Assembly: GCA_023460515.1 (NCBI GenBank)
Contig: JAEWPS010000038.1
Location: forward strand, 1-64,000
DNA length: 64,000 nucleotides
Origin: Bacillota bacterium
Lineage (GTDB): Bacteria; Bacillota; Clostridia; TANB77; CAG-465
Direction: 5' to 3'
Part shown: positions 34,694 through 44,600 of the stretch, in pieces
How the letters are laid out: every line of letters begins with the position of its first letter
Numbering within the stretch: the first letter of the stretch is position 1
Translations under genes and position numbers: made by a program
Notes under the pieces: generated by a model
What the model was told of the DNA's origin: nothing
The model's database searches: none
Seen by the model: the letters and a program-made list of their open reading frames with translations, nothing else

Positions 34694-35878
34694 TTACATA
34701 GTATATGTTCCGTCTACGAAATCTTCGTAAAGCGGTGACATTTCTCTAAGTCTATTTACTATTTCTTCTAATTCACTAATTAATTCAATTACATCTTCTT
34801 TAGTATTTTCTATACCAAAAGTTACTCTAAGTGAACCATGTGCTACTTCATGTATTAAACCAATAGCAAGTAATACATGAGACGGATCTAAACTACCAGA
34901 TGTACATGCACTACCACTAGATGCGCATATTCCTTTTATGTCTAAGTTAAGTAACAAAGATTCTCCTTCTATAAATTTAAATGATATGTTAGCGTTACCT
35001 GGAAGACGTTTTTCTCTATGACCATTTAATTTAACATATGGTATTTTTGCCTCTATTTCAGATATATATAAGTCTCTTAATTCTTTCAAGTGTCTATTGT
35101 TTTCTTCTAATTTTTCACAAGCCATTTCTATTGCTTTTGAAAGTCCTACAATACCTGCTACATTTTCAGTTCCAGCTCTTTTATTTCTTTCTTGATGTCC
35201 ACCATCTATGAATTTATTAAATCTTACTGTTTTTCTAACATATAAAGCTCCTACACCTTTTGGTCCATAGAATTTATGTGCAGATAAAGATAATAAATCT
35301 ATATTTAATTTGTTTACATCTATATCTATATTTCCAACTGCTTGTACTGCATCTGTATGAAAGTATATCTTATGTTGCTTTGCTATTTTACCTATTTCTT
35401 CAATAGGTTGAATAGTACCAATTTCATTATTTGCAAACATTATAGTTATTAATATAGTTTTATCTGTTATAGCATTTTTTAGTTCTTCTAAATCTACTAG
35501 TCCTTCAGAATCTACATTTAAATATGTTACTTCAAAACCATCTTTTTCTAATGATTTACAAGTATCTAAAACTGCCGGATGTTCTATTTTAGTTGTTATT
35601 ATATGATTACCTTTTTTTCTATTAGCATATGCTACACCTTTTATAGCTGTGTTGTCTGACTCACTACCACTTCCAGTAAAGTATATTTCTTTAGCATCTG
35701 CATTAAATACTTTTGCAACCTTTTCTCTTGCGTCTTCTATTGCTTTTTTATTACTTCTACCTAAGCTATATATTGATGATGGATTACCATATTCCTCAGT
35801 TAAATAAGGAAGCATTTCTTTTAATACATCTTCGTTTAATTTAGTTGTTGCTGCATGATCAAAATATTTTATTTTCAT
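34694..35878 (-). CDS. iscS: Cysteine desulfurase
   Basis: A PLP enzyme that converts cysteine to alanine plus enzyme-bound persulfide. The 394-residue protein opens KYFDHAATTKLNEDVL, has the PLP lysine in SLSAHKFYGPKGVG and the active Cys in GSACTSGSLDPSHV (IscS/NifS group I loop). The start is set at ATG 35878 because AGGAGGAATA sits directly before it; the frame is open to 35899 but would begin inside the upstream inverted repeat. The order iscS, iscU, mnmA forms one operon from the promoter at 35962-35990. No iscR is adjacent. Confidence 0.95.
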   Translation of the reverse strand: MKIKYFDHAATTKLNEDVLKEMLPYLTEEYGNPSSIYSLGRSNKKAIEDAREKVAKVFNADAKEIYFTGSGSESDNTAIKGVAYANRKKGNHIITTKIEHPAVLDTCKSLEKDGFEVTYLNVDSEGLVDLEELKNAITDKTILITIMFANNEIGTIQPIEEIGKIAKQHKIYFHTDAVQAVGNIDIDVNKLNIDLLSLSAHKFYGPKGVGALYVRKTVRFNKFIDGGHQERNKRAGTENVAGIVGLSKAIEMACEKLEENNRHLKELRDLYISEIEAKIPYVKLNGHREKRLPGNANISFKFIEGESLLLNLDIKGICASSGSACTSGSLDPSHVLLAIGLIHEVAHGSLRVTFGIENTKEDVIELISELEEIVNRLREMSPLYEDFVDGTYTM

Positions 35879-35890
35879 TATTCCTCCTTT

Positions 35891-35908
35891 TGTTAGCATA
35901 CGCTAACA
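35891..35908. promoter_or_regulatory. Inverted repeat in the iscS leader
   Basis: TGTTAGC, 4-base spacer, GCTAACA (7-base arms) in the 5' leader between the promoter start point and the ribosome binding site. It may be an operator (IscR-type or other) or an RNA hairpin; which is not determinable. Confidence 0.5.
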
Positions 35909-35961
35909 TTGTTTCAAAAATATATGAGACAGAATACCCATCCCAATATTAATATGTATTT

Positions 35962-35990
35962 AGTATAACATATTATTTTTATATTGTCAA
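35962..35990 (-). promoter_or_regulatory. Promoter of the iscS-iscU-mnmA operon
   Basis: On the minus strand TTGACA (35990-35985), 17 bases, TATACT (35967-35962). Confidence 0.8.
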
Positions 35991-36087
35991 TAATATTATT
36001 TAAATTTAATTATAATATTCACTATTTAATAATCTATATTTTATATATACAATTAGTCTTTTCATTTTTATTAAAAACATTCTATAT

Positions 36088-36132
36088 AAACAAAAATATA
36101 GAATTATTTAATAAATTCTATATTTTTGTTTA
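36088..36132. terminator. Long hairpin downstream of the 36156 gene
   Basis: AAACAAAAATATAGAATT pairs fully with AATTCTATATTTTTGTTT around a short A/T loop. Confidence 0.75.
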
Positions 36133-36155
36133 TATCACTTTCATTATAAATACCA

Positions 36156-36467
36156 TTACTTAGATATATTAGGCAAATACCATTGTTGTAAAGGTTTGTC
36201 AAGTACCCACTCTTTTTCATTAGAATATCTTAAGTATATGACTTCTTTCCCAAGTGCTACTTTCATGTCTTCTTCAATTTTTTTCAAAAAAACTTTATCA
36301 AATTCTGTTACATGATGTAATTGTTTCAACTCTTCAGTAATATCAGCGGAAATATGTTGAGGCATTCCCATCATATCATCGTCATACTCAACAACTAAAA
36401 ACACCCGCTTATCCTCTCTTCTTACAAATAAAGAATCAAGCCTTCCTGAGACAACAGTATTATTCAT
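36156..36467 (-). CDS. Hypothetical protein, 103 aa
   Basis: The start is set at ATG 36467 (MNNTVVSGRLDSLFVRRED) because AAAGGAGTG precedes it; an earlier in-frame ATG at 36497 has none. The product is soluble with alternating beta and helical segments (VFLVVEYDDDMMG, ITEELKQLHHVTEFD) and a Trp-containing tail. I recognise no family. Codon 21 is an in-frame CGG (36405-36407, DKRV), read through without a frame change, so this is a second exception to the CGG rule. It is monocistronic with a terminator. Confidence 0.6.
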   Translation of the reverse strand: MNNTVVSGRLDSLFVRREDKRVFLVVEYDDDMMGMPQHISADITEELKQLHHVTEFDKVFLKKIEEDMKVALGKEVIYLRYSNEKEWVLDKPLQQWYLPNISK

Positions 36468-36668
36468 TGTATTCACTCCTTTAGTAGCATTAGCCACTTA
36501 AATTAAATTTTAATACTCATATATTATATCATATTTTTTGTATAATTCAACCAGTAAATTGTCGAAAGTAAAAGCTAAAAATGTATAAATATAGTTTATA
36601 CAGACATTTACATATTATTAAAATAAATATATGTTATCTTGTATTTTGTAAAATTTTGTTAAAAATTG

Positions 36669-36697
36669 TTGACAAAAATTTATATTTATTATAAAAT
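36669..36697 (+). promoter_or_regulatory. Promoter of the pilin-headed glycosidase gene
   Basis: TTGACA (36669-36674), 17 bases, TAAAAT (36692-36697), about 60 bases before the start. Confidence 0.75.
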
Positions 36698-36757
36698 TAA
36701 TTTAGTATTTAGTATAGTTATAATGACTAATTATTAAATAAAAATAGGAGGATTTAT

Positions 36758-38302
36758 ATGAAAAGAAATGAAGGTGTTTCTTTAATTGTATTAGTAATAA
36801 CTATAATAGTTATATTAATATTAGCAGGAACGGTAATATTAAATTTATCAAATAATAACCCAGTAAATGCAGCGAATGAAGCAAAATTCAAATCAAATGT
36901 AAAAACATATGATACGGAATTGTCTATAATTTTAACAGATAAATATTTAAAAAACAATTTATTTAATCCTAATAATTTTAATGCAGGTATATGGGATGGA
37001 ACTGGTAATGTACTCGGAACAATAAAAGAATATATAACTAGTATAACAAAAGATGATGCAAAAAAATTTGAAATACAGGCAAGTAAATTAGTATATACAG
37101 GAACAAATGCTTTAGAGATGCAATGGGCGTCTGAAGCAGGACTATCGTCTGGTATAATTGTTTTTGATGGTTCTGTCTACAACGAAGAAGCTGAATTTTA
37201 TCAATATTGCTTAAAAGCACTTGAATATAAAACAGATAGTGGAAACGATATAGATATTGATGGTTACTTTGGAAACCAATCAAAAAGTGTACTAAATAAA
37301 TTTTTATTAGCAGAAGGATTTTCAAACTTTACATATGAAGCAAGAAACAAACTTGTAGAATTAGCAGAAAGCAAACCTTACCCTGCTTATAATACCGGAT
37401 TTATCACTAGCCAAAATAACTTAAACCATCTATCTTTCGTATATTGTAAATTATCCAATATAGATAATAAAAGTGATCCTTTTTACTCTATTAATGTATT
37501 GAAAAATCTTCCATATATAGTTACTGCAGAACCATCTGAATTATCTTATTCATCAAAAATGGTTACAGAAGCTATAAAAAGCAACACAAAATTATTCGGA
37601 TATGTAAATTTAGGGCCAAATAATCCTACTGATGCTAAAGCATCCTGGATAATGTCAGATTTAAATGAAGTTAAATCTCAAATAGATAATATAGCAAACG
37701 CTAAATGGTATGGAGTATTTATAGATCAGTTTGGTTATGATTGGAATGAAACAAGAGCAAGACAAAATGAAATTGTAGATTATGCACATAGTAAAGGTTT
37801 ATCAGTAATGGCTAACGGTTGGTTTGTAGATGATATATTTGCTTCAATAGTAAATGATTCTAATCCTACTGGTACACCTACTCATTTAGGAGCAAATGAC
37901 TGGTATTTAATTGAAAGTTTCTTTACAGATGGAACTTCTTATAGAGCAGATAGCTCATACATAGATAAATATATAAAGGCTATGCAATATCATCAAAGTA
38001 CTGGAATCAAAATCACTACATTATCATATAAGGTAAGTGCAAAAAGTTGGTTAGAATCTTCTGAAGATATAAGAATATCATATATACTTGCGGAATGTTT
38101 AAATTATAATGGATGGTGGTTTGGAAAGTCTGACACAAGTGATAATTTAACTTATGGGCACGATCCAAGTATAGATTTAGGTACTTTCACACAATATTTA
38201 ACATATGTTAGTGGTACTAAATACATTGCAAAAACAACAAAATATACAATAGAATATTATGCTGATTCAACTCCTACTATAAATTTATTGCCAAATCCAT
38301 AG
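36758..38302 (+). CDS. Pilin-like leader fused to peptidoglycan-binding-like and GH114/spherulin-4-like domains
   Basis: The 514-residue protein starts MKRNEGVSLIVLVITIIVI, a prepilin-like leader lacking Glu+5. After ~125 residues of stalk a segment with DIDGYFGNQSKSVLNKFL resembles a peptidoglycan-binding_1 repeat. From about residue 215 a TIM-barrel-like region follows: FGYVNLGP, KWYGVFIDQFGYDW with acidic residues at strand ends, and GLSVMANGWFVDDIF. This order is that of the spherulin-4/GH114 family (endo-alpha-1,4-polygalactosaminidase type) with candidate catalytic Asp in FIDQ. A surface-tethered hydrolase acting on an amino-sugar polymer is inferred. It has AGGAGGA before the ATG, its own promoter and a terminator. 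Confidence 0.75.
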   Translation: MKRNEGVSLIVLVITIIVILILAGTVILNLSNNNPVNAANEAKFKSNVKTYDTELSIILTDKYLKNNLFNPNNFNAGIWDGTGNVLGTIKEYITSITKDDAKKFEIQASKLVYTGTNALEMQWASEAGLSSGIIVFDGSVYNEEAEFYQYCLKALEYKTDSGNDIDIDGYFGNQSKSVLNKFLLAEGFSNFTYEARNKLVELAESKPYPAYNTGFITSQNNLNHLSFVYCKLSNIDNKSDPFYSINVLKNLPYIVTAEPSELSYSSKMVTEAIKSNTKLFGYVNLGPNNPTDAKASWIMSDLNEVKSQIDNIANAKWYGVFIDQFGYDWNETRARQNEIVDYAHSKGLSVMANGWFVDDIFASIVNDSNPTGTPTHLGANDWYLIESFFTDGTSYRADSSYIDKYIKAMQYHQSTGIKITTLSYKVSAKSWLESSEDIRISYILAECLNYNGWWFGKSDTSDNLTYGHDPSIDLGTFTQYLTYVSGTKYIAKTTKYTIEYYADSTPTINLLPNP

Positions 38303-38313
38303 AAAATAAAATT

Positions 38314-38352
38314 AAACCATCCTTAAATATGATTCATATTTAAGGATGGTTT
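38314..38352. terminator. Bidirectional terminator between the glycosidase gene and pyrG
   Basis: AAACCATCCTTAAATAT and its complement form a long perfect stem followed by T6; serves both convergent genes. Confidence 0.88.
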
Positions 38353-38368
38353 TTTATAATATTTATAA

Positions 38369-39967
38369 TTACTTTGTTTCAATGCAAGCCTTTACAAATT
38401 CTCTAAATAGAGGGTGTGCTCTATTTGGTCTAGATTTAAATTCAGGGTGAAACTGACCTGCTACAAACCACTTGTGATTTTTCAATTCTAATATTTCAAC
38501 TAGATTTTTATCTGGTGATTGTCCAACTATTTCCATACCATTTTCTTCAAATATTTTTCTATATGCATTATTAAATTCGAATCTATGTCTATGTCTTTCA
38601 GATATTTGACTAGTTCCATATGCTTGTCCAGCTTTAGAACTTTCTTTAAGTATACAAGGATATTTTCCAAGTCTCATTGTTCCACCCTTATTTGCAATTC
38701 CTTTTTGAAGTTCCATTATATGTATAACAGGATTTTTAGTTAATTCATCAAATTCAGAAGAATTAGCATCGTTAAGTTTTAATACATTTTTAGCAAATTC
38801 AATAGCTGCCATTTGCATTCCTAAACAAATACCAAAAAACGGTATATTATTTTCTCTAGCATATTGTATAGCAACTAATTTGCCTTCTATACCTCTATTT
38901 CCAAATCCACCAGGAACTAATATTCCATCTAAATCTGATAACTGATTAATATCTTTTAAAGTTAAATTTTCAGAATTTATATATTTTATATTAACCTTTA
39001 CTTGATTTGCAATTGCTGCATGTCTCAAACTTTCACTAACTGAAAGGTAAGCATCGCCATGATCTACATATTTTCCAACTATACCTATATTGACATTTCC
39101 CTTAGGATTTCTTTCTTTTTCAAGCATATCATTCCAATCTTTTAAATCACATTTTCTCATTTCTAGTTTTAAATGTTTACATACAGATTTTGCTATACCC
39201 TCTTTCTCTAATAATATTGGTATTTCATATAATGATTTGGCTGTTGTATTATTAATAACATCTTCAGTTTTAACATTACAATATAATGAAATTTTTTCTT
39301 TTGCCTCTTTTGAAAGAGAATATTCTGTTCTACAAACTAAAATATCTGCTTGTATACCATGAGACTGTAATTCTTTAACAGAATTTTGTGTTGGCTTTGT
39401 TTTTAATTCATTCGAAGATTCTATATAGGGAACTAATGTAACATGTACAAATAAAGAATTTTCTTTACCTACTTCTAAGGATAATTGTCTTATAGCCTCT
39501 ATAAAATGTATACTTTCTATATCCCCTATAGTTCCGCCTATTTCGGTTATTACTACATCTGCTTCACTTTCCTTAGCTAAGTTATATATTTTATCTTTTA
39601 TGTGATTAGTTATATGAGGTATTACTTGAACAGTAGAACCAAGATAATCTCCCCTACGTTCCTTTTGAAGTACTTCCCAATATATTTTTCCTGTAGTTAC
39701 ACTTGAAGTTTTAATTAAATTTTCATCTATAAATCTTTCATAATGCCCTAAATCTAAATCTGTTTCTGCGCCATCTTCAGTTACAAATACCTCGCCATGC
39801 TGATATGGACTCATTGTTCCTGGATCAACATTTATGTATGGATCAAATTTTTGCATCATTACCTTATATCCCATACTCTTTAATAACCTACCTATTGATG
39901 AAGCAGTTATGCCTTTACCAAGTCCAGACACTACCCCACCTGTAACAAAAATATATTTAGTTTTCAT
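38369..39967 (-). CDS. pyrG: CTP synthase
   Basis: PyrG aminates UTP to CTP with ATP and glutamine. The 532-residue protein has the N-terminal synthetase domain (FVTGGVVSGLGKGITAS, MQKFDPYINVDPGTMSP) and the C-terminal class I amidotransferase domain with the catalytic Cys in FFGICLGMQ and His in FHPEFKSRP. Length is normal. It is monocistronic or follows the DtxR-type gene 32 bases upstream. I looked for the pyrG attenuator (initial GGGC reiteration) and saw none. Confidence 0.97.
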   Translation of the reverse strand: MKTKYIFVTGGVVSGLGKGITASSIGRLLKSMGYKVMMQKFDPYINVDPGTMSPYQHGEVFVTEDGAETDLDLGHYERFIDENLIKTSSVTTGKIYWEVLQKERRGDYLGSTVQVIPHITNHIKDKIYNLAKESEADVVITEIGGTIGDIESIHFIEAIRQLSLEVGKENSLFVHVTLVPYIESSNELKTKPTQNSVKELQSHGIQADILVCRTEYSLSKEAKEKISLYCNVKTEDVINNTTAKSLYEIPILLEKEGIAKSVCKHLKLEMRKCDLKDWNDMLEKERNPKGNVNIGIVGKYVDHGDAYLSVSESLRHAAIANQVKVNIKYINSENLTLKDINQLSDLDGILVPGGFGNRGIEGKLVAIQYARENNIPFFGICLGMQMAAIEFAKNVLKLNDANSSEFDELTKNPVIHIMELQKGIANKGGTMRLGKYPCILKESSKAGQAYGTSQISERHRHRFEFNNAYRKIFEENGMEIVGQSPDKNLVEILELKNHKWFVAGQFHPEFKSRPNRAHPLFREFVKACIETK

Positions 39968-39999
39968 ATAACATCCTCCCTAACAATTAAAACTAATAC

Positions 40000-40464
40000 T
40001 TATTTTAACTTTTTTTTCAGTCTACTTTTTGCTGTTTTTTTAACACAGCTTTTGCACTTATCACTTTCTGGATTATAACAGCATTCCAAATCACTAACAT
40101 CTATTATACTTTGTATATACGTTTCTAATTTATTTATTGTATCTTCAGAAACTGAATGTTTCATAGTTTTAGCTTCATTTTCTGCAATATCTTTATCTAC
40201 TTCTAAAACCTCTACTAAAAAAGCTTTCAAAGTATTATGCCTCTTTAATATGTTTTTAGCAATAGTCTTTCCTATTTCAGTAAGTTCAATATCTCCATAA
40301 TTTTCATATTCAATTAAACCTTCAGATTTTAAAACTTTAAGTGCTCTATTAACACTTGCTTTTGAGTAATTCAAATATTTTGCAATATCTGTTACCCTTG
40401 CAAAAGAAAATTTTTGTATTAATATATATATTGTTTTTAAATATTCTTCTAATGATGCACTCAT
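40000..40464 (-). CDS. DtxR/MntR-family metalloregulator with Cys-rich tail
   Basis: The 154-residue protein starts MSASLEEYLKTIYIL and has the winged-helix DNA-binding part (ARVTDIAKYLNYSKASVNRAL) followed by the dimerisation region with metal-ligand-like residues (KRHNTLKAFLVEVL, ENEAKTMKHSVSED). This is the MntR/IdeR layout, binding manganese or iron. The C-terminus ends in LECCYNPESDKCKSCVKK with four cysteines, an addition not found in classical MntR but known in clostridial relatives, and may bind iron or zinc. It is close behind ccdA (66 bases) on the same strand and just upstream of pyrG. Confidence 0.87.
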   Translation of the reverse strand: MSASLEEYLKTIYILIQKFSFARVTDIAKYLNYSKASVNRALKVLKSEGLIEYENYGDIELTEIGKTIAKNILKRHNTLKAFLVEVLEVDKDIAENEAKTMKHSVSEDTINKLETYIQSIIDVSDLECCYNPESDKCKSCVKKTAKSRLKKKLK

Positions 40465-40530
40465 GTATTCACTCCTTTCTTTATATTTTTTGTAATATTA
40501 TTTTATTTATTTTCAACTTACATAATGAAA

Positions 40531-41223
40531 TTAAAATGCTATATATAACAAATATAACGCCATTATTAATGTCATAATTCCAAAAACTATTTTTAATATT
40601 TGTCCTATTCTCATATATTTATTACTAACTGAAAGTTTATTTATTGCTTCTAATGAAGTTCCCGCTAGTATAATTACTGCGCAATGACCTATAGAATAAA
40701 CTGCCATAAGCAAAGCACCAATTAGTATATTTCCTTGATTTGAAGTATATGTCAATATTACTGCAAGAGCTGGAGTTGAACAAGGTGAATCAAATATTCC
40801 ACCTAGTATTCCTAAAAAGAACGCTCCAAGTACTCCTTTTCTTAATTTCGGTTTATGACAATGATCTTTTTCTTTATGTTTTATAACGCCAAAAAGTTGT
40901 AAAGTTACAAATATAAGGATACAAGCTAATATATAATACCATAGATCACCAAATATTCTAAGTCTATCTCCTATTAAAACTGAAGAAATACCAATTATAG
41001 TAAATGTAATTACTATACCTATTGAAAAGAATATACTATATAACCATCCTTTTTTACTTGAGCAGTCTTTACACTCTGTACCAACGTACCCTATTATCAA
41101 AGGAAGTGTAGATAAACTACAAGGGCTAAATGATGATACTAGTCCAGCTATCAAAGCTATAAATATTCCTAAAAATATGTTTTGATTTAATGCTTCAGCA
41201 AAATTATTCAATACACCATCCAT
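40531..41223 (-). CDS. ccdA: CcdA-type thiol:disulfide membrane transporter
   Basis: A 230-residue protein with six hydrophobic segments and the two conserved cysteines of the CcdA/DsbD core in SSFSPCSLSTLPL and FDSPCSTPALAV. CcdA carries reducing equivalents across the membrane to extracytoplasmic thioredoxins. A 6-Cys/His loop (ECKDCSSKKG and KEKDHCHKPK) between helices could bind a metal. Its stop-start junction with the thioredoxin-like gene overlaps by one base (ATGG), so the pair forms a reductive system on the outside of the cell, possibly for spore or surface protein maturation. Confidence 0.9.
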   Translation of the reverse strand: MDGVLNNFAEALNQNIFLGIFIALIAGLVSSFSPCSLSTLPLIIGYVGTECKDCSSKKGWLYSIFFSIGIVITFTIIGISSVLIGDRLRIFGDLWYYILACILIFVTLQLFGVIKHKEKDHCHKPKLRKGVLGAFFLGILGGIFDSPCSTPALAVILTYTSNQGNILIGALLMAVYSIGHCAVIILAGTSLEAINKLSVSNKYMRIGQILKIVFGIMTLIMALYLLYIAF

Positions 41224-41678
41224 TATTTATTACCCCATTTATCTATAAATTTTCTAAACTCATCTTCTGGTACATAACCTATTAGTTTATCTACTTTTGC
41301 ACCTTTTTCATCTATCACAACAAATGTAGGAGTATATGCTATCCCATAAGTATAACACAATTTTGTGTTTTTTTCATCATCTACATCAATATATTCAAAT
41401 TCAATCGATGATTTATATTCTTCCTTTATTTTTTCATATATAGGATCCATTTGTCTACACGCCGAGCAAAACTCAGATCCAAAATTATATACTTTATATG
41501 TTTTTATAGTTACTTCTTCATTATGATCTAAACAATTTGGATCGCTACAATCACTTAAAGCATTTCCATTTAACTTTTTAGTAACAAATACTGCTAGAAT
41601 AAGAAGTACTATTACTCCAATTATTATATATGACCTATTGTTTTTTATTTTATCCAAAATACAAAACTCCTTTAACAT
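41223..41678 (-). CDS. Membrane-anchored thioredoxin-like protein
   Basis: An N-terminal transmembrane segment (residues ~17-33) is followed by an extracytoplasmic thioredoxin fold with active site EFCSACRQMDP (CxxC = CSAC) and the cis-Pro loop GIAYTPTFVV. The linker contains another Cys pair (DCSDPNCLDH). It is the natural partner of CcdA, encoded next with a one-base overlap, and starts inside the addB stop region (7-base overlap). Likely role: reducing disulfides in exported proteins. Confidence 0.87.
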   Translation of the reverse strand: MLKEFCILDKIKNNRSYIIIGVIVLLILAVFVTKKLNGNALSDCSDPNCLDHNEEVTIKTYKVYNFGSEFCSACRQMDPIYEKIKEEYKSSIEFEYIDVDDEKNTKLCYTYGIAYTPTFVVIDEKGAKVDKLIGYVPEDEFRKFIDKWGNK

Positions 41679-44600
41679 AAATTCTCTTTTCTACAAATAC
41701 TACTAAATTCACAATACTTGCAGTGATTTACTTTCTTATTTGGTTTTATACTAACATTACCAGAGAGTATATCATTACCTATATCTCTTAATATATCTGT
41801 AATATCTAAACATAATTTTTCAAATTCTTCTTTTGTCTGAAATTTACTACTTTTCTTATCGCTTGTAACTGAACCTGGAAATACATCTATTAACTTATCT
41901 GTTTCATCTATCTTATTATCCATTAGTTTTAATATTTCGATATCTTTTAAAAATATACCATCCATTCTTAAACTCTCAATAATCTTTTTAGATATTTTAC
42001 TTTCATCTTTAGTATACTCTTTAATATTTATCAGTTTTTCAGATAACGTAAAATAAAGCATTCCTGCTGGAATAATTTTTTGACTATTATCTTTTTTCGA
42101 ATTATTTATAAATGAGGATAAATATGTTATTAATTGAAGAGAAATTCCTTCTTTAATATCTTCTAATTTTAATTTTTTAGTTGAAGATTTATAATCTACT
42201 ATTCTAGCATATATTGCATCACCTAATTTTAATGTGTCTATTCTATCTATTTTTCCAACTATATACATAGAACTATTACTAAGTTTTATTTCTATAGGTG
42301 CAAATAGTCCTCTATTTTTAAATTCTATTTCATAGCCAAACGGTAAAAACTTGCTTTGATTAAAACTCTGTGCTATAGTAATTATAACTTTATTCATAGT
42401 TGCTTTTAACTTTTGTTTTAATATTAAATATTTGACATTTTCCTTATGTTTATAAAAAGTTTTATCTAGCTCATTGTTTATTTGTTCTTCTAATATTTTG
42501 TAATACTTTTCTGTATCTAATAAAATTTCATGCCAATTTATGTTATTTTCAAGTAAATATATAGAAAATTTTTCTAATACATTATGCATAAAGCTACCTG
42601 TATCCATGCTTGTTATCGAGAATATTTTTCTTTCATTTAACTTTAAACCATATTTCATAAAGTAAGAAAACGGACATTTTTTAAATAATTCTAATTTAGA
42701 TACACTTGTCACAAAATCATTTTTATTTATGTCGTTCATAGTTTGTTTAGTTAAATTTTCGTTTTCTCTAATATATTTTAATATATCATCTAAATCTGAA
42801 TATTGCGATATATACTTGTACAGTAAAAGCATTTCATCAGTTATACCTTCATCTCTATTAAATAACCTAATCAATTTTTCAAATGCATTTTTTCTAGAAT
42901 AAATATTTTCAATTTCACTTTCGGATATTACATTACCTGTAACCTCCACTTTTAGTAATTTTTTTAAAATTATTATTAAACTAGAAGGTCTTAAAGATTT
43001 TCCATCTACACTAGATGAAACAAAAGAAAAATACAATTTATCTTCAACATTATTTATTAATTCATATATATTATATAATTGCATATTTAATTTAAATAAA
43101 CTTGTTTCTTTAAATTTTATATTATAGCTTTCAAGATTTGTAAGTTCCATATCATTAAATAATAGATCATCATCAATCTTTTTAGGTAGTTTGTCTTCAT
43201 TTACACCTACAAAAAACATTATTTTTTTAACGCCAGATTTAGATATATTTACATCTAAAACTTGAACTTCATCTATAGTAGGTTCAATACCTTTTACTTT
43301 AATATCCTTAAGAGAATACTTTAAAAGTTTATCAAAATCTGAAATAGTTATCTTAGTATCTTCATATATTTTTGTTACTGATGAAAACACTTCACACAAA
43401 TTATCCCACATTTGATATCCAAGATTTCCGCTATATTTAATTGTAGGATCATTACTATTTTTCATCTTATCTATAACTATATTATAATTATCCAATATTT
43501 TATTTTCTAATAAATGATCATATATTTTTTCTATTATTTCTAAAGTTGTATGTTTAACAGATGTAAATTTAGATATATCTTGAAATATGTTTATTACTTG
43601 TTTTCTTATTTCGTTTAATTTATCTAAATTGTATATAGTACCATTAGCTGAATTATTATATAAAAATTCTCTTTCAAACTTATATCTATCATTATTAAAT
43701 TCTAAGACATAATTTTCTAAATATGATATATCTTCCATACTTATATCATTTAAACCAAATTTTAATATTTGAAAAATATTTTCTATCTTATATCCTGTTT
43801 TACATATTTCAATTAGCTTTTGTATGTATTTAATCAAAACATTGCTTTGTATATTAACTTTAGAGTCTATATATACAGGTATATTATATTCATAAAAAGT
43901 TTTACGCACAACATATGAATATTCATCAACATTCGATGTATATATTACAAAATCCTTGTATCTATATCCTTGTCTTATTTTTTCAGATATTATATTTGCT
44001 ATTTTATCTATCTCTGTATATACATTAGTAGTTAAACTTACTGATATATTATTTGCTTCTATTTTATTATTTGAAATATCCGACATAAAAATATTATTTG
44101 ATAAATATTTTATATCCTCTTTTGCATTAGAAAAATTTGAACGCATTATTTCTGTATCTATCTTCAAATTCAATTTTTTAGCGTATTTTAACAGAGTTAA
44201 TAAAGTTAAATTTGCTTGTGTAAATATATTTGAAATGTCTTCCATAAGTAAATTTGAAAGTTCATTAGGACTATAGCATGTTATATCATTTTCTAATATA
44301 TCTGCAATGTTTGTGGTTATACTAAATGTAACATTAAAGTTAAGTTTTAAAAGTAATTTAATAAATTTAAATTCATGGTTTGTAAAATTATTATATGCAT
44401 CAAAATATATACATGTATTACTAACATCTTTTCCTTCATATAGCCTTTCAAATAAATTTAAAAATATTTCTGTTTCATCTATTACATCTATAAATTTATT
44501 TTCAGTATAATCAATATATTCTTTATATACATTTGTTATTTCTTTTAATTTATATTCTAATAACTTATCTGAAAGTTGTAAAGAATTTATTTCATCTATT

